From the NCBI GenBank assembly GCA_021822485.1, contig JAKAQP010000012.1:1-42806 (forward strand): 42,806 nucleotides of DNA, written 5' to 3'. Both the position numbers and the translations under genes were made by a program. Source of the stretch: a bacterium (lineage in GTDB: Bacteria > SZUA-79 > Acidulodesulfobacterales > Acidulodesulfobacteraceae). The notes below the pieces were generated by a model. The model saw only the letters and a list, made by a program, of their open reading frames with translations, was not told where the DNA came from and ran no database searches. Shown here one piece after another: positions 34,480-42,069 of this stretch; within the stretch, counting starts at the first letter, position 1; each line of letters begins with the position of its first letter.

Positions 34480-35280
34480 TTGAATATACTCCTTTCCAAC
34501 GACGACGGCGTTTATGCAACCGGCATAAACATATTATACGAAGAATTAAAAAAAAAGTACGACGTAACTATAGTAGCGCCAGACAGAGAAAGAAGCGCAA
34601 GTTCCCATTCGCTCACCATAGACAGACCATTAAGAGTAAATGAAATTAAACCAAACGTATTTTCTGTGGACGGCACGCCGACGGATGCGGTAAATATCGG
34701 CGTCCACTCCATAATGAAAACAAAGCCCGACCTCGTCATTTCCGGAATAAATTACGGAGGCAATATATGCGACGACGTTATATATTCCGGAACGGTATCC
34801 GCCGCCATGGAAGGAGCCGTTATGGGAATCAAATCCATCGCCGTTTCTTTGGTGGTTAACAGGGGAGGAGGTTATCTTCCAAAAGACGCTTCTCTCGAAG
34901 AAGACCTGGAAGCCTCTTTCGTTAAAGCTTCCGAGTTTGTTTCAAACCTTGCTTCCGTTTTCTATAAAACCGGTTTTTCGGAAAATACCCTCTTAAACGT
35001 AAATATTCCCCAGACTATAATAAAAAAAGAAAAGAATCCTTTCGAATACCGTATTACCAGACAAGGAAAACGTTATTTCGAGGACTTCGTTGTCGAAAAA
35101 ACCGACCCTAGGGGAAGAAAATATTACTGGATATGGGGTAAAAATATCACTTTCGAGGATATAAAAGACAGCGATTACGAAGCGGTGCATAGCGGACTTA
35201 TTTCCGTCACGCCTATCCACTTAGACATGACTAATTACAAAGCTATGGAAAAATTAAAAAATATAGATTTTTCGATATGA
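34480..35280 (+). CDS. surE: 5'-nucleotidase SurE
   Basis: Metal-dependent survival protein that dephosphorylates nucleoside 5'-monophosphates and polyphosphates. The N-terminal metal site NILLSNDDGV (2-11), VAPDRERSASSHSLT, VDGTPTDAVNIG and SGINYGGNICDDVIYSGTV are all present. It has 266 residues. Start is TTG 34480, two bases after the merR stop. The stop overlaps pcm as ATGA. The surE-pcm-rpoS order is the stress-survival arrangement known in proteobacteria. Confidence 0.96.
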   Translation: MNILLSNDDGVYATGINILYEELKKKYDVTIVAPDRERSASSHSLTIDRPLRVNEIKPNVFSVDGTPTDAVNIGVHSIMKTKPDLVISGINYGGNICDDVIYSGTVSAAMEGAVMGIKSIAVSLVVNRGGGYLPKDASLEEDLEASFVKASEFVSNLASVFYKTGFSENTLLNVNIPQTIIKKEKNPFEYRITRQGKRYFEDFVVEKTDPRGRKYYWIWGKNITFEDIKDSDYEAVHSGLISVTPIHLDMTNYKAMEKLKNIDFSI

Positions 35281-35948
35281 ATGCAAAAATTATAAACGGA
35301 AAAATTATAAACGGTCTATCATCCAAGGGTATTGATTCATCCGCCGTTTTGGGCGCAATCGCGAAAATTCCCCGCGAATCTTTCGTCGCTCCGCCTTTCA
35401 GGCACTCCGATATGTGCTACGGAGAGTCGCCCCTGCCGATAGGGCATAACCAGACTATTTCCAGTATTTATACCGTCGCTCTTATGACTCAGGCTCTATC
35501 AGTCGATAAAAGCCATAAAGTCTTGGAAATAGGCACTGGTTCCGGTTACCAGGCCGCCGTTCTTTCCCTTCTTGGCGCTTCTGTTTTTACCGTAGAACGC
35601 ATAAGGGATTTATCAATGCAGGCAAGAACAGTTATCGAATCATTAAATCTGCATAATATAATTTTTATAGTCGGCGACGGCTCCATCGGCTACGGCGAAT
35701 ATGCTCCATACGACAGAATAATGATAACCGCCTGTTCTCCCGATATTCCTGCCCCTTTGTTCGCACAACTTGCCGAAGGCGGCATTATGGTGGTGCCGAT
35801 AGAACAAAACGGCACGCAGTCGATTTGCGTAATAGAAAAGAAAAACGGAGCGATAGTTGCCAAAAATATAGCTCCTGCTAACTTCGTTAAATTAATAGGA
35901 AAAAACGGTTATGAAGCGCAAAAATCCAGCCAAAGATGCGGTTTCTGA
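35277..35948 (+). CDS. pcm: Protein-L-isoaspartate O-methyltransferase
   Basis: SAM-dependent repair enzyme that methylates isoaspartyl residues of aged proteins. It has 223 residues. Motifs are FRHSDMCYGESPLPIGHNQT, the SAM-binding VLEIGTGSGYQAAVLS, and YDRIMITACSPDIPAPLFAQ. The start overlaps the surE stop by four bases and the end overlaps the sigma factor gene by 38 nt, so the three are translated together. Confidence 0.96.
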   Translation: MNAKIINGKIINGLSSKGIDSSAVLGAIAKIPRESFVAPPFRHSDMCYGESPLPIGHNQTISSIYTVALMTQALSVDKSHKVLEIGTGSGYQAAVLSLLGASVFTVERIRDLSMQARTVIESLNLHNIIFIVGDGSIGYGEYAPYDRIMITACSPDIPAPLFAQLAEGGIMVVPIEQNGTQSICVIEKKNGAIVAKNIAPANFVKLIGKNGYEAQKSSQRCGF

Positions 35949-36909
35949 AAAATCTTTAGCCGTTATAGACGGCGCAGACGTTCAAGACGGTTATGCCGAA
36001 GAATACGGCAGAGTTTCCGATAATTCGTTAAGGTCCGAAGAAAATACAATTTCAAGCCATTATCTTAAATACCTTAAAAAATATCCTCTGTTAACGAAAG
36101 ATCAGGAATACGAACTTGCTATCAAAATAGGGGAAGGCGACGAAGAGGCGAGGGATTTAATGATAAAATCCAATCTAGGACTCGTAATAAGCGTCGCGAA
36201 AAAATTTCTCGGAAGAGGACTGTCTTTTGAAGATTTAATAATGGAAGGAAACCTTGGTCTTATAAAAGCAGTAGAAAAATACAAACCAAAATCAGGTTTC
36301 AGGTTTTCTACATACGCTATATGGTGGATAAGGCAGACCATAGAGCGCGGAATATTGAATTCCGGCAGGGTAGTAAGGCTTCCAATCCATATATCAGAAA
36401 ACGTTTATAAGTATTCAAGGGCGGTAAAAGAAATAACTTCCGAAATCCAAAGGGCTCCAAACATGGGCGAAGTAGCCAAACGCATGGGGATAAAAGAATC
36501 GAAACTCCAAAAAATTATGAGTTTAGTGGGTAACATTTATTCTTTGGACGCCGTATATTCCGGAGGCGAAGACGAAGAAAATCAGTCGAATTCTTTCTCA
36601 AATTTAATAAAAGCTGATGAAAGCAGGGATTCTGCTTTCGACGAACTCGATAAAATAGAAACGCTGAATCTTTTAAACAGCTGGCTTTTAAGGCTTTCAA
36701 AGCAGGAAAGAAGCATTATAATTTTAAGATACGGTATTAACTACGAAAAGCCCCGCACCTTAAACGAAGTAGGGCGAATATTCGGGCTTACAAAAGAAAG
36801 AATAAGGCAGATAGAAGTAAAAGCCTTAAAAAAGCTCAGGCAGATGGCAGCAGAATCGGGTTTTGAAGGCGGCAAACCGTCCGCCGCGGAAGAAAAGGAA
36901 GAGAATTGA
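35911..36909 (+). CDS. rpoS: Group 2 sigma-70 factor, RpoS-like
   Basis: A 332-residue sigma factor with regions 1.2, 2, 3 and 4 but no long region 1.1. Region 2 shows LMIKSNLGLVISVAKKFLGR, LSFEDLIMEGNLGLIKAVEK and the -10-binding STYAIWWIRQTIER. Region 3 starts VRLPIHISENVYKYSRA. Region 4 is RYGINYEKPRTLNEVGRIFG followed by LTKERIRQIEVKALKKLR. The size and the surE-pcm context point to RpoS rather than the primary RpoD (usually over 500 residues). nlpD, often found before rpoS, is missing. The end overlaps the next gene by four bases. Confidence 0.88.
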   Translation: MKRKNPAKDAVSEKSLAVIDGADVQDGYAEEYGRVSDNSLRSEENTISSHYLKYLKKYPLLTKDQEYELAIKIGEGDEEARDLMIKSNLGLVISVAKKFLGRGLSFEDLIMEGNLGLIKAVEKYKPKSGFRFSTYAIWWIRQTIERGILNSGRVVRLPIHISENVYKYSRAVKEITSEIQRAPNMGEVAKRMGIKESKLQKIMSLVGNIYSLDAVYSGGEDEENQSNSFSNLIKADESRDSAFDELDKIETLNLLNSWLLRLSKQERSIIILRYGINYEKPRTLNEVGRIFGLTKERIRQIEVKALKKLRQMAAESGFEGGKPSAAEEKEEN

Positions 36910-38627
36910 GTTCGTTTATAAAAAAATATAACAAATATAAATACGAGATTTATTTAACCGCCGTTTCAGTTTTTGCCCTTATAGTCCACATTCATCTTGC
37001 ATCGACCTTAAACCTCGGCAACGACGAAGCCCACTACTACGCGTGGTCTTTAAAGCCGTCTCTCGGTTATCTCGACGACGCCCCTTTTGTCGGCTGGGTT
37101 ATATGCCTTGCGGACGCTCTTTTCGGTAAAAGCCAGCTTTCCGTCCGTCTTGGCTCTATCGTATTTTCTTTTTTCGACGGATTTTTAATATATTATCTGA
37201 CTTATATTTTATTCAAAAGCAGGCGCGCCGCTTTTTTCTCGTTTCTTTTTTACCTTTCCGCCGTCATATTCGGTATGGTTCTTTCCGTCATGATGCTCCC
37301 CGACGCCCCGCTTTTATTCTTTATTCTGTTATTCTTTATATTTTTTTATAAAGCGGTGGAAAAAAATGGCGAAACAAAGTGGACAGATCTTTTTCATTTC
37401 CGCAACGAAAAGCAAAATTTATCTGCCCCCTTTGTTTCGACTTATTGGTTTATCTCCGGCATCTTCCTTGGACTCGCTTTCCTTAGCAAATATACTGCAG
37501 CTCTTATTCCGCCTGCGGTGCTTTTGTACCTGCTTCTTTCTAAGCGGAACAGGCATTACCTTAAAACTTTTTATCCTTACGCGACCCTTGCCGCCGCTCT
37601 TTTGGTATTTTCGCCCGTTATATACTGGAATGCCGTTCATAACTTTATTTCTTTCAGGTTTCAGCTTTCGCACGGTTTTTCTCATCCTACCCCAGGCTTG
37701 CCGCTTCTTTTAGCCGGCTGGCTCGGTCAGGTTCTTGTTATTACCCCCTTTATATACATATTTCTTATTGGAGCGTTTATATATGCAATAATAAAGGTGG
37801 TATATCTTTTTTATTTACCCAGCGAAAAGCAAAATTTATTAGAACCCTTGCTTTTTTCTCTTTCTTTATCGCTCCCTATCCTTTTATTTTTCGTATTTAA
37901 CGGCTACTCGCACAGAATACTCGTCCACTGGCCGGACATCGGCTACCTCGCCGCATTCCCGATTATGGGCTATGCTGCAGAAGCCCTTATCGCAGGAAAA
38001 AAAATAACAAGATATTACGTTTATTTTGCTATTTTTTTCGGTTTTTTTCTGTCCTACGTACTTTATAACCAGATTTACTATAACTCGATACCGGTAGGTA
38101 AAATAATTCGTTATATAGACAAAGAAAAACGCCTTAAAAAAGGCGGAGCGTTTTCCGTAATACCGCACATCCCGGGCAAACCTTCGACCGCCGATATAAC
38201 GAACGACCTTTTAGGCTGGAAGCACGCCGCCAAATATATCGGGATAGTTTATAAAGGCTATAAATCCGTCGACGCCCCCCTGTTTATCCTTACGCATCAT
38301 TATGCTATAGCCGACGAACTCGTCTATTACGGCGGATACAGGCCCGACGGCAATATTTACAACATATCCGGTTTTCTTAACCAGTACGACCTTTGGCAGA
38401 ATTTAAATAAAATCAACGGAGAGAACGCCCTTTTTATTATGGACGACAAATATATGATTAATCCCGTAAAAACCTACGCTCCTTATTTCAAATCCATAAA
38501 AAAAATAGGACGCCTCGACATATACTTAAAATTCAAACCCGTCAGAACATATTATTTATATCTTATGAAAGATTTTAACGCTAAAAAAATGATTAAACAT
38601 TTAAAAGCTAAAAGCAGGATGTATTAG
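36906..38627 (+). CDS. GT39/PMT-type polyprenyl-phosphate glycosyltransferase (ArnT-like)
   Basis: A 573-residue integral membrane protein with about a dozen hydrophobic segments and a C-terminal periplasmic part. The first loop has NLGNDEAHYYAWSLKPSLGY, where the Asp-Glu pair is the catalytic acidic site of the GT-C/PMT_2 family. DDAPFVGW and the later LSKYTAALIPPA also fit. It would transfer a sugar from a lipid-phosphate donor to a glycan, lipid A or protein; the acceptor cannot be told. The start TTG overlaps the sigma-factor stop (TTGA). Confidence 0.88.
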   Translation: MSSFIKKYNKYKYEIYLTAVSVFALIVHIHLASTLNLGNDEAHYYAWSLKPSLGYLDDAPFVGWVICLADALFGKSQLSVRLGSIVFSFFDGFLIYYLTYILFKSRRAAFFSFLFYLSAVIFGMVLSVMMLPDAPLLFFILLFFIFFYKAVEKNGETKWTDLFHFRNEKQNLSAPFVSTYWFISGIFLGLAFLSKYTAALIPPAVLLYLLLSKRNRHYLKTFYPYATLAAALLVFSPVIYWNAVHNFISFRFQLSHGFSHPTPGLPLLLAGWLGQVLVITPFIYIFLIGAFIYAIIKVVYLFYLPSEKQNLLEPLLFSLSLSLPILLFFVFNGYSHRILVHWPDIGYLAAFPIMGYAAEALIAGKKITRYYVYFAIFFGFFLSYVLYNQIYYNSIPVGKIIRYIDKEKRLKKGGAFSVIPHIPGKPSTADITNDLLGWKHAAKYIGIVYKGYKSVDAPLFILTHHYAIADELVYYGGYRPDGNIYNISGFLNQYDLWQNLNKINGENALFIMDDKYMINPVKTYAPYFKSIKKIGRLDIYLKFKPVRTYYLYLMKDFNAKKMIKHLKAKSRMY

Positions 38628-38633
38628 CAGTCA

Positions 38634-38655
38634 TTGCGAGGGAAGTTTTTGGCAT
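38634..38655. repeat. Possible fragment of a dispersed GTCATTGCGAGG repeat
   Basis: GTCATTGCGAGGGAAG resembles the start of a repeat common in intergenic DNA of many bacteria. Only one arm is present here, so this is a remnant at best. Confidence 0.3.
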
Positions 38656-38672
38656 ATGCACGTTTTTCAGTC

Positions 38673-38701
38673 TTGACAATTAGTTTTCGTAAATATATAA
38701 T
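38673..38701 (+). promoter_or_regulatory. Consensus sigma-70 promoter for apt
   Basis: Perfect TTGACA (38673-38678), exactly 17 nt, and perfect TATAAT (38696-38701), 52 nt before the apt ATG. This is one of the strongest promoter matches in the window. Confidence 0.8.
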
Positions 38702-38753
38702 TAACTGTCGTAAAGAAGAAACAAGTAAACTATACGGAGATTAAACAAGTTTA

Positions 38754-39272
38754 ATGGACCTAAAACAGTTTATCCGCGAAATACCGGATTTTCCAAAAAA
38801 AGGAATTAACTTCAAAGATATTACGCCTCTGCTTGCCGATGCAAAAGCATTTACATACGCAATAGATTCTTTAACCGAATCGTATATTTCAAAAAAAATA
38901 GATTACGTAGTCTGCATAGAAGCAAGGGGCTTCGTTGTTGGCGCTCCAATAGCCTATAGGCTCGGCGCAGGTGTCATAATGGTCAGAAAACCCGGTAAAC
39001 TTCCATACGAATGCACGTCCTTAAGCTACGACCTCGAATACGGAAGCGCAACCCTCGAAATACATAAAGACGCTTTAAAAAAGGGCGACAGGGTAATTAT
39101 TGCCGACGATGTTCTTGCAACCGGCGGAACGGCTATTGCAACCATAGGACTCGCCGAAAGTTTCGGCGCCGAAGTCGTCGATACGGCGTTTCTTGCCGAG
39201 CTTTCCTTTTTAAATGGGGCTGAAAAACTTAAACCTCATACGGTAAACGTTTTATTGAAATTCGATTACTAA
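38754..39272 (+). CDS. apt: Adenine phosphoribosyltransferase
   Basis: Purine salvage enzyme making AMP from adenine and PRPP. It has 172 residues. [17 protein letters not shown] (11-27), [27 protein letters not shown] and the PRPP loop [17 protein letters not shown] are diagnostic. A consensus promoter lies just upstream, so it is transcribed on its own and not with the membrane glycosyltransferase. Confidence 0.97.
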   Translation: MDLKQFIREIPDFPKKGINFKDITPLLADAKAFTYAIDSLTESYISKKIDYVVCIEARGFVVGAPIAYRLGAGVIMVRKPGKLPYECTSLSYDLEYGSATLEIHKDALKKGDRVIIADDVLATGGTAIATIGLAESFGAEVVDTAFLAELSFLNGAEKLKPHTVNVLLKFDY

Positions 39273-39280
39273 TTTTGTTG

Positions 39281-39300
39281 TCATTCCCGCGCAGACGGGT
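39281..39300. repeat. Possible fragment of a dispersed GTCATTCCCGCG repeat
   Basis: GTCATTCCCGCGCAGACGGG after apt resembles a widespread intergenic repeat whose full form is a palindrome. Only a short arm (CCCG...CGGG) is kept. The rest of the 110-nt gap to the cytochrome gene shows no gene. Confidence 0.35.
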
Positions 39301-39382
39301 ATGGTTTAAGGTCGTCGGCATTTAGACGGCTCATCCAGTAATAAAATTTTTAAATTCAATATATTCTTTTAAGGGGGGTTTT

Positions 39383-39772
39383 ATGAAAAAAGGAATAACG
39401 GTAATATTCGTAGTACTCGTCATAGTACTCGGCTACTTTGCGGTTCACGCAATAACCGCTCCGGTAAAATTATCGGCGGCACAGCTTGGAAATCAGCTTA
39501 TTCATTCGCACAAAAAAGGAATAGACTGTTTTGCCTGCCATAGAATAGGCAAAAAAGGCGGAACCATAGGTCCAAACCTTTCAAAAGAAGGACTTGCAAA
39601 ACATTCTATAAAATGGATCGAAGTCCAGATTGCGACTCCGTCTAAGCACTTCAAATCTGGTTCTATGGTGAAGATTAACGGAAAGACGTATATGGCTATT
39701 ATGCCCGACCATAAAATGCTAAACAAAAAAGAACTCTTTGAACTTGCGTCTTATTTGGATTCGCTGAAATAA
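39383..39772 (+). CDS. Monoheme class I cytochrome c (periplasmic)
   Basis: A 129-residue protein. The N-terminal hydrophobic segment (about 4-22) is a signal peptide or a membrane anchor. One heme c site, CFACH, has Cys49, Cys52 and His53, followed by GGTIGPNLS. M107 in the IMPDH stretch is the probable sixth iron ligand. Length and layout match small soluble electron carriers. AAGGGGGG before ATG 39383 is a strong ribosome-binding site. It sits directly before the Cyc2-like gene, so it may take electrons from it; this is inference. Confidence 0.9.
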   Translation: MKKGITVIFVVLVIVLGYFAVHAITAPVKLSAAQLGNQLIHSHKKGIDCFACHRIGKKGGTIGPNLSKEGLAKHSIKWIEVQIATPSKHFKSGSMVKINGKTYMAIMPDHKMLNKKELFELASYLDSLK

Positions 39773-39789
39773 AAAAACGTTAAAAACAC

Positions 39790-39817
39790 TTGACATATGA
39801 AATTTCGGCATTATAAT
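39790..39817 (+). promoter_or_regulatory. Promoter P1 of the Cyc2-like gene
   Basis: Perfect TTGACA (39790-39795), 16-nt spacer, perfect TATAAT (39812-39817). The -10 box is within the left arm of the 15-bp dyad, so a dyad-binding protein would block or alter this promoter. Confidence 0.75.
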
Positions 39818-39849
39818 TAATTATATAAATTATGAATTATAATGCCGAA
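39804..39849. promoter_or_regulatory. 15-bp dyad overlapping promoter P1
   Basis: Perfect 15-bp arms: TTCGGCATTATAATT (39804-39818) and its complement at 39835-39849, with a 16-nt loop. An outer inverted repeat TTGACATAT / ATATGTCAA (39790-39798, 39866-39874) surrounds it. No T-tract follows, so a terminator for the upstream cytochrome gene is less likely than an operator. Confidence 0.65.
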
Positions 39850-39881
39850 TATTTAAATGAAACTAATATGTCAAAAATAAG

Positions 39882-39910
39882 TTGACAAGAGTTAAGTTTA
39901 GATATATAAA
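39882..39910 (+). promoter_or_regulatory. Promoter P2 of the Cyc2-like gene
   Basis: Perfect TTGACA (39882-39887), 17-nt spacer, TATAAA (39905-39910, 5/6). It lies clear of the dyads, about 200 nt before the start codon, and could provide transcription when P1 is blocked. Confidence 0.7.
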
Positions 39911-40121
39911 TATAGATATAAGTGAATAAAGCGGAATAAAAAAGCTGATTAAAAAATTAACATATAAAAATCTTTGAAGGAGGTGAAAAAGGAGAAAGAT
40001 TTAAAAATTTTATTATGTAGTAATGTATAAGTAGTTGAGCAGTGATTAGCAATGATTTAAAAAGTAAACAAGTTCTAATTTAATTTTAATTTTATTTTAA
40101 CTTTAAGAAGAGAGGAAAGTT

Positions 40122-41573
40122 ATGAAAAAGTCATTAGCAGTTACACTCGTAGCTTTGTTCGTCTTGGCAGTATCATTTGCAATGGTCCCCAAGAAAGCAA
40201 ACGCTATTCCGGCTTTCGCACAAAAGTATCACTTTTCGTGCGCAGTTTGTCATACGGTATTCCCAAACCTTAACCCGTTCGGAAGAGCATTCTGGAGAAA
40301 CGGCTTCAGACTTCCGGGCACAAACGGAACTCCTGCGGACGCAACGCAGATTTCTAACGGATTAGCACTTCCGAATCCATGGCCGATTCCTGTGATGATT
40401 GAACCGATTATCAGTTATACGCACAACGGAAATGAAAATGTTTCACCTCAAACAGATGCAGATGCGTTTACCGCAGAGGCTGATTTAGTTTCAGCCGGAG
40501 CATTTAAGGTTTATACTCCGTTTGCAAATTCAATTTCATTTTATGTTCATTATAATTCATCAACATCAACAGCCCAAAATCCACACCCAGCTTTTTCGCA
40601 AAAACAGATATTTGCGTCTTTAAACGGAATAGGAAGCGGATTTGGAATTGCTCCCCATCTATTAAATTTGAAAATAGGTCAGGTAACAACCGCAAGTCCT
40701 TATTTTTACAGACAGATGCCGTTTTATAATGTGGCAGGGCCGGTTGGCAATGGTCAAGGATTGAATGTCGGTTATGACGGTGAAACTGGTAACCTAATTC
40801 ATGCCAGAAATGAAGGGTTAGCTTTATACGGTACCCCGGGTTATCATTTGTGGTATAAAGTAACAATGACGAATGACTCAGGAACTCCTTCATTGAATAA
40901 TAGCTTAACTAAATATAGCGTATCTAATGGTGAAGCTACTGGAAGCGGGACATCCAACGCAATGGAATATTCTTATCAATTAAAAGAATATTATCCTGTT
41001 CCTGTCGGTCAGTTAGAATTTGGCTACTACGGAGCAACAGTCGCAGAACCGCTTCAAGTTCATGGCGCTTCATGGACGGATAGAATTATGGTTAACGGCG
41101 TTGACGTTGATTTAGCTAACGACATTTACGAACTTGGTTTGACATGGATGGAACAGAATGATTCTAATCCTTATGCTCCAAGCAACTATTCCGGCGGACC
41201 TAATGCTTTTAACGGTACAACAGGCATAGACAATACATCGAACGGTTATTCTGACTTTGAAGTTTACGGAAGATATTTATTTCCGCAGGTTGGTAAAGGT
41301 TTGATGTTGATGGCTGATTATGCAACATATTCATGGTCGCATAAAAACGCACAGGAAGCATTTAATGATACATTAAACACTAGCTGTTCAAATTCGAATT
41401 TATACGGTACAGGATATGTCAGTGGTAATTGTACTAATGACGGTATAAAGGATGCATTTGCTTTGCAAGCTGAATATAATTTAGCTTATAATGCTCATTT
41501 ATATTTAGGATATACAATAACAAATCATACTCAATTTAATACACTTGACTCAGGTCTTGACTTCGCATTCTAA
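40122..41573 (+). CDS. Cyc2-like monoheme cytochrome-porin fusion, candidate outer-membrane Fe(II) oxidase
   Basis: A 483-residue exported protein. The signal peptide ends ANA (about residue 28). The mature start IPAFAQKYHFSC leads to one heme c site, CAVCH (Cys40, Cys43, His44), then TVFPNLNPFGRAFWRNGF. This short heme plug with the P-L-N-P-FGR-F-GF pattern is the hallmark of Cyc2-type proteins. The rest has alternating polar/hydrophobic strands with many aromatics and Asn/Gly/Ser turns, ending LDFAF, a typical outer-membrane barrel C-terminus. Known Cyc2 proteins are of about this length and oxidise Fe(II) at the cell surface. Other one-heme barrel proteins share the plug, so the substrate is inferred. 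GAGAGGAAAG precedes ATG 40122, and a strong terminator follows. Confidence 0.68.
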   Translation: MKKSLAVTLVALFVLAVSFAMVPKKANAIPAFAQKYHFSCAVCHTVFPNLNPFGRAFWRNGFRLPGTNGTPADATQISNGLALPNPWPIPVMIEPIISYTHNGNENVSPQTDADAFTAEADLVSAGAFKVYTPFANSISFYVHYNSSTSTAQNPHPAFSQKQIFASLNGIGSGFGIAPHLLNLKIGQVTTASPYFYRQMPFYNVAGPVGNGQGLNVGYDGETGNLIHARNEGLALYGTPGYHLWYKVTMTNDSGTPSLNNSLTKYSVSNGEATGSGTSNAMEYSYQLKEYYPVPVGQLEFGYYGATVAEPLQVHGASWTDRIMVNGVDVDLANDIYELGLTWMEQNDSNPYAPSNYSGGPNAFNGTTGIDNTSNGYSDFEVYGRYLFPQVGKGLMLMADYATYSWSHKNAQEAFNDTLNTSCSNSNLYGTGYVSGNCTNDGIKDAFALQAEYNLAYNAHLYLGYTITNHTQFNTLDSGLDFAF

Positions 41574-41641
41574 TCCCGCTGAATACGAATAAAGTCAACT
41601 ATATTATTTAATTCCTGAACCATTTGTTAAATCTGCATTTT

Positions 41642-41678
41642 AGGACTTATTGGTATTTATCCAATAAGTCCTTTTTTT
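41642..41678 (+). terminator. Intrinsic terminator of the Cyc2-like gene
   Basis: A 12-bp perfect stem (AGGACTTATTGG / CCAATAAGTCCT), a 7-nt loop and seven T residues, starting 69 nt after the stop codon. Confidence 0.9.
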
Positions 41679-41682
41679 GTTT

Positions 41683-41835
41683 TTATCTATTTGTTTTTTT
41701 TATTTCTTCTACAAACGAATCTGTTATTTCTTTCAGATTTGCCTCAAGAAACTCTATTGTTCTAATATCAAGTTTTATAACCCTCTCGAAGTTTTCAGAA
41801 GCCTTGCCGATTGAGAATAAAGGTGTCAGATTTAT
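41683..41835 (-). pseudogene. Unrecognised reading-frame remnant
   Basis: On the minus strand about 50 codons are open with protein-like composition (IGKASENFERVIKLDI, FLEANLKEITDSFVEEIKK) and a stop at 41683. No ATG, GTG or TTG start is in frame, because a stop closes the frame at 41838. An ATG at 41845 is in another frame, so a frameshift is possible. The charged, helical look is faintly like a phasin or coiled-coil tail, but no family is claimed. Confidence 0.3.
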
Positions 41836-41845
41836 TTATTCTCAT

Positions 41846-41883
41846 ACTCCCGACTACGTTTTAAAGTGGTCGGGAGTTTTTTT
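41846..41883 (+). terminator. Second intrinsic terminator
   Basis: A 12-bp stem with one G-T wobble (ACTCCCGACTAC / GTGGTCGGGAGT), an 8-nt loop and seven T residues on the plus strand. No plus-strand gene lies between it and the first terminator, so it may be a relic of a lost gene or a back-up. Confidence 0.85.
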
Positions 41884-42069
41884 ATGTCTCATAACTGCCG
41901 ATATGTAAACTTGATTATTTTTCGTAAATAATGTATAAATAAATTAACTTAATCATTAAATTAATAATTTATGTTTTTGAATGACTATGAATTTACGGCG
42001 CATGCAATCAAATAAAGTGGTTTGATTTACTTATTCTCTAACTCCCTAAGTGTTAGAGGAAATAAAAAA

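Larger units (their letters stand above)
39773..40121 (+). promoter_or_regulatory. 349-nt regulatory leader region before the Cyc2-like gene
   Basis: No convincing gene. The gap holds two sigma-70-like promoters (39790-39817 and 39882-39910), nested inverted repeats (outer arms 39790-39798/39866-39874; inner 39804-39849), a purine-rich tract with two Shine-Dalgarno-like words (AGGAGGTG at 39978-39985, AAGGAG at 39989-39994) and a final AT-rich stretch ending in GAGAGGAAAG before ATG 40122. The second promoter would give a leader of roughly 200 nt. A 15-codon frame from GTG 39983 exists but has no proper ribosome-binding spacing. Confidence 0.6.
41574..42069. other. 496-nt gap with two terminators and a decayed frame
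   Basis: Two intrinsic terminators (41642-41678 and 41846-41883) flank a minus-strand reading-frame remnant. Beyond 41884 the sequence is AT-rich, with small inverted repeats (AATCAAA/TTTGATT near 42007-42028; CTCTAAC/GTTAGAG near 42037-42059) next to the transposase 3' end. No intact gene was found. Confidence 0.6.

Noticed and set aside
39983-40030. 15-codon leader peptide from GTG
   Set aside because: The Shine-Dalgarno-like sequence overlaps the start codon itself, so initiation there is unlikely; kept only as an alternative in the leader finding.
41624-41908. Plus-strand 94-residue frame
   Set aside because: It runs through both terminator hairpins and is opposite a more protein-like minus-strand remnant; no ribosome-binding site.
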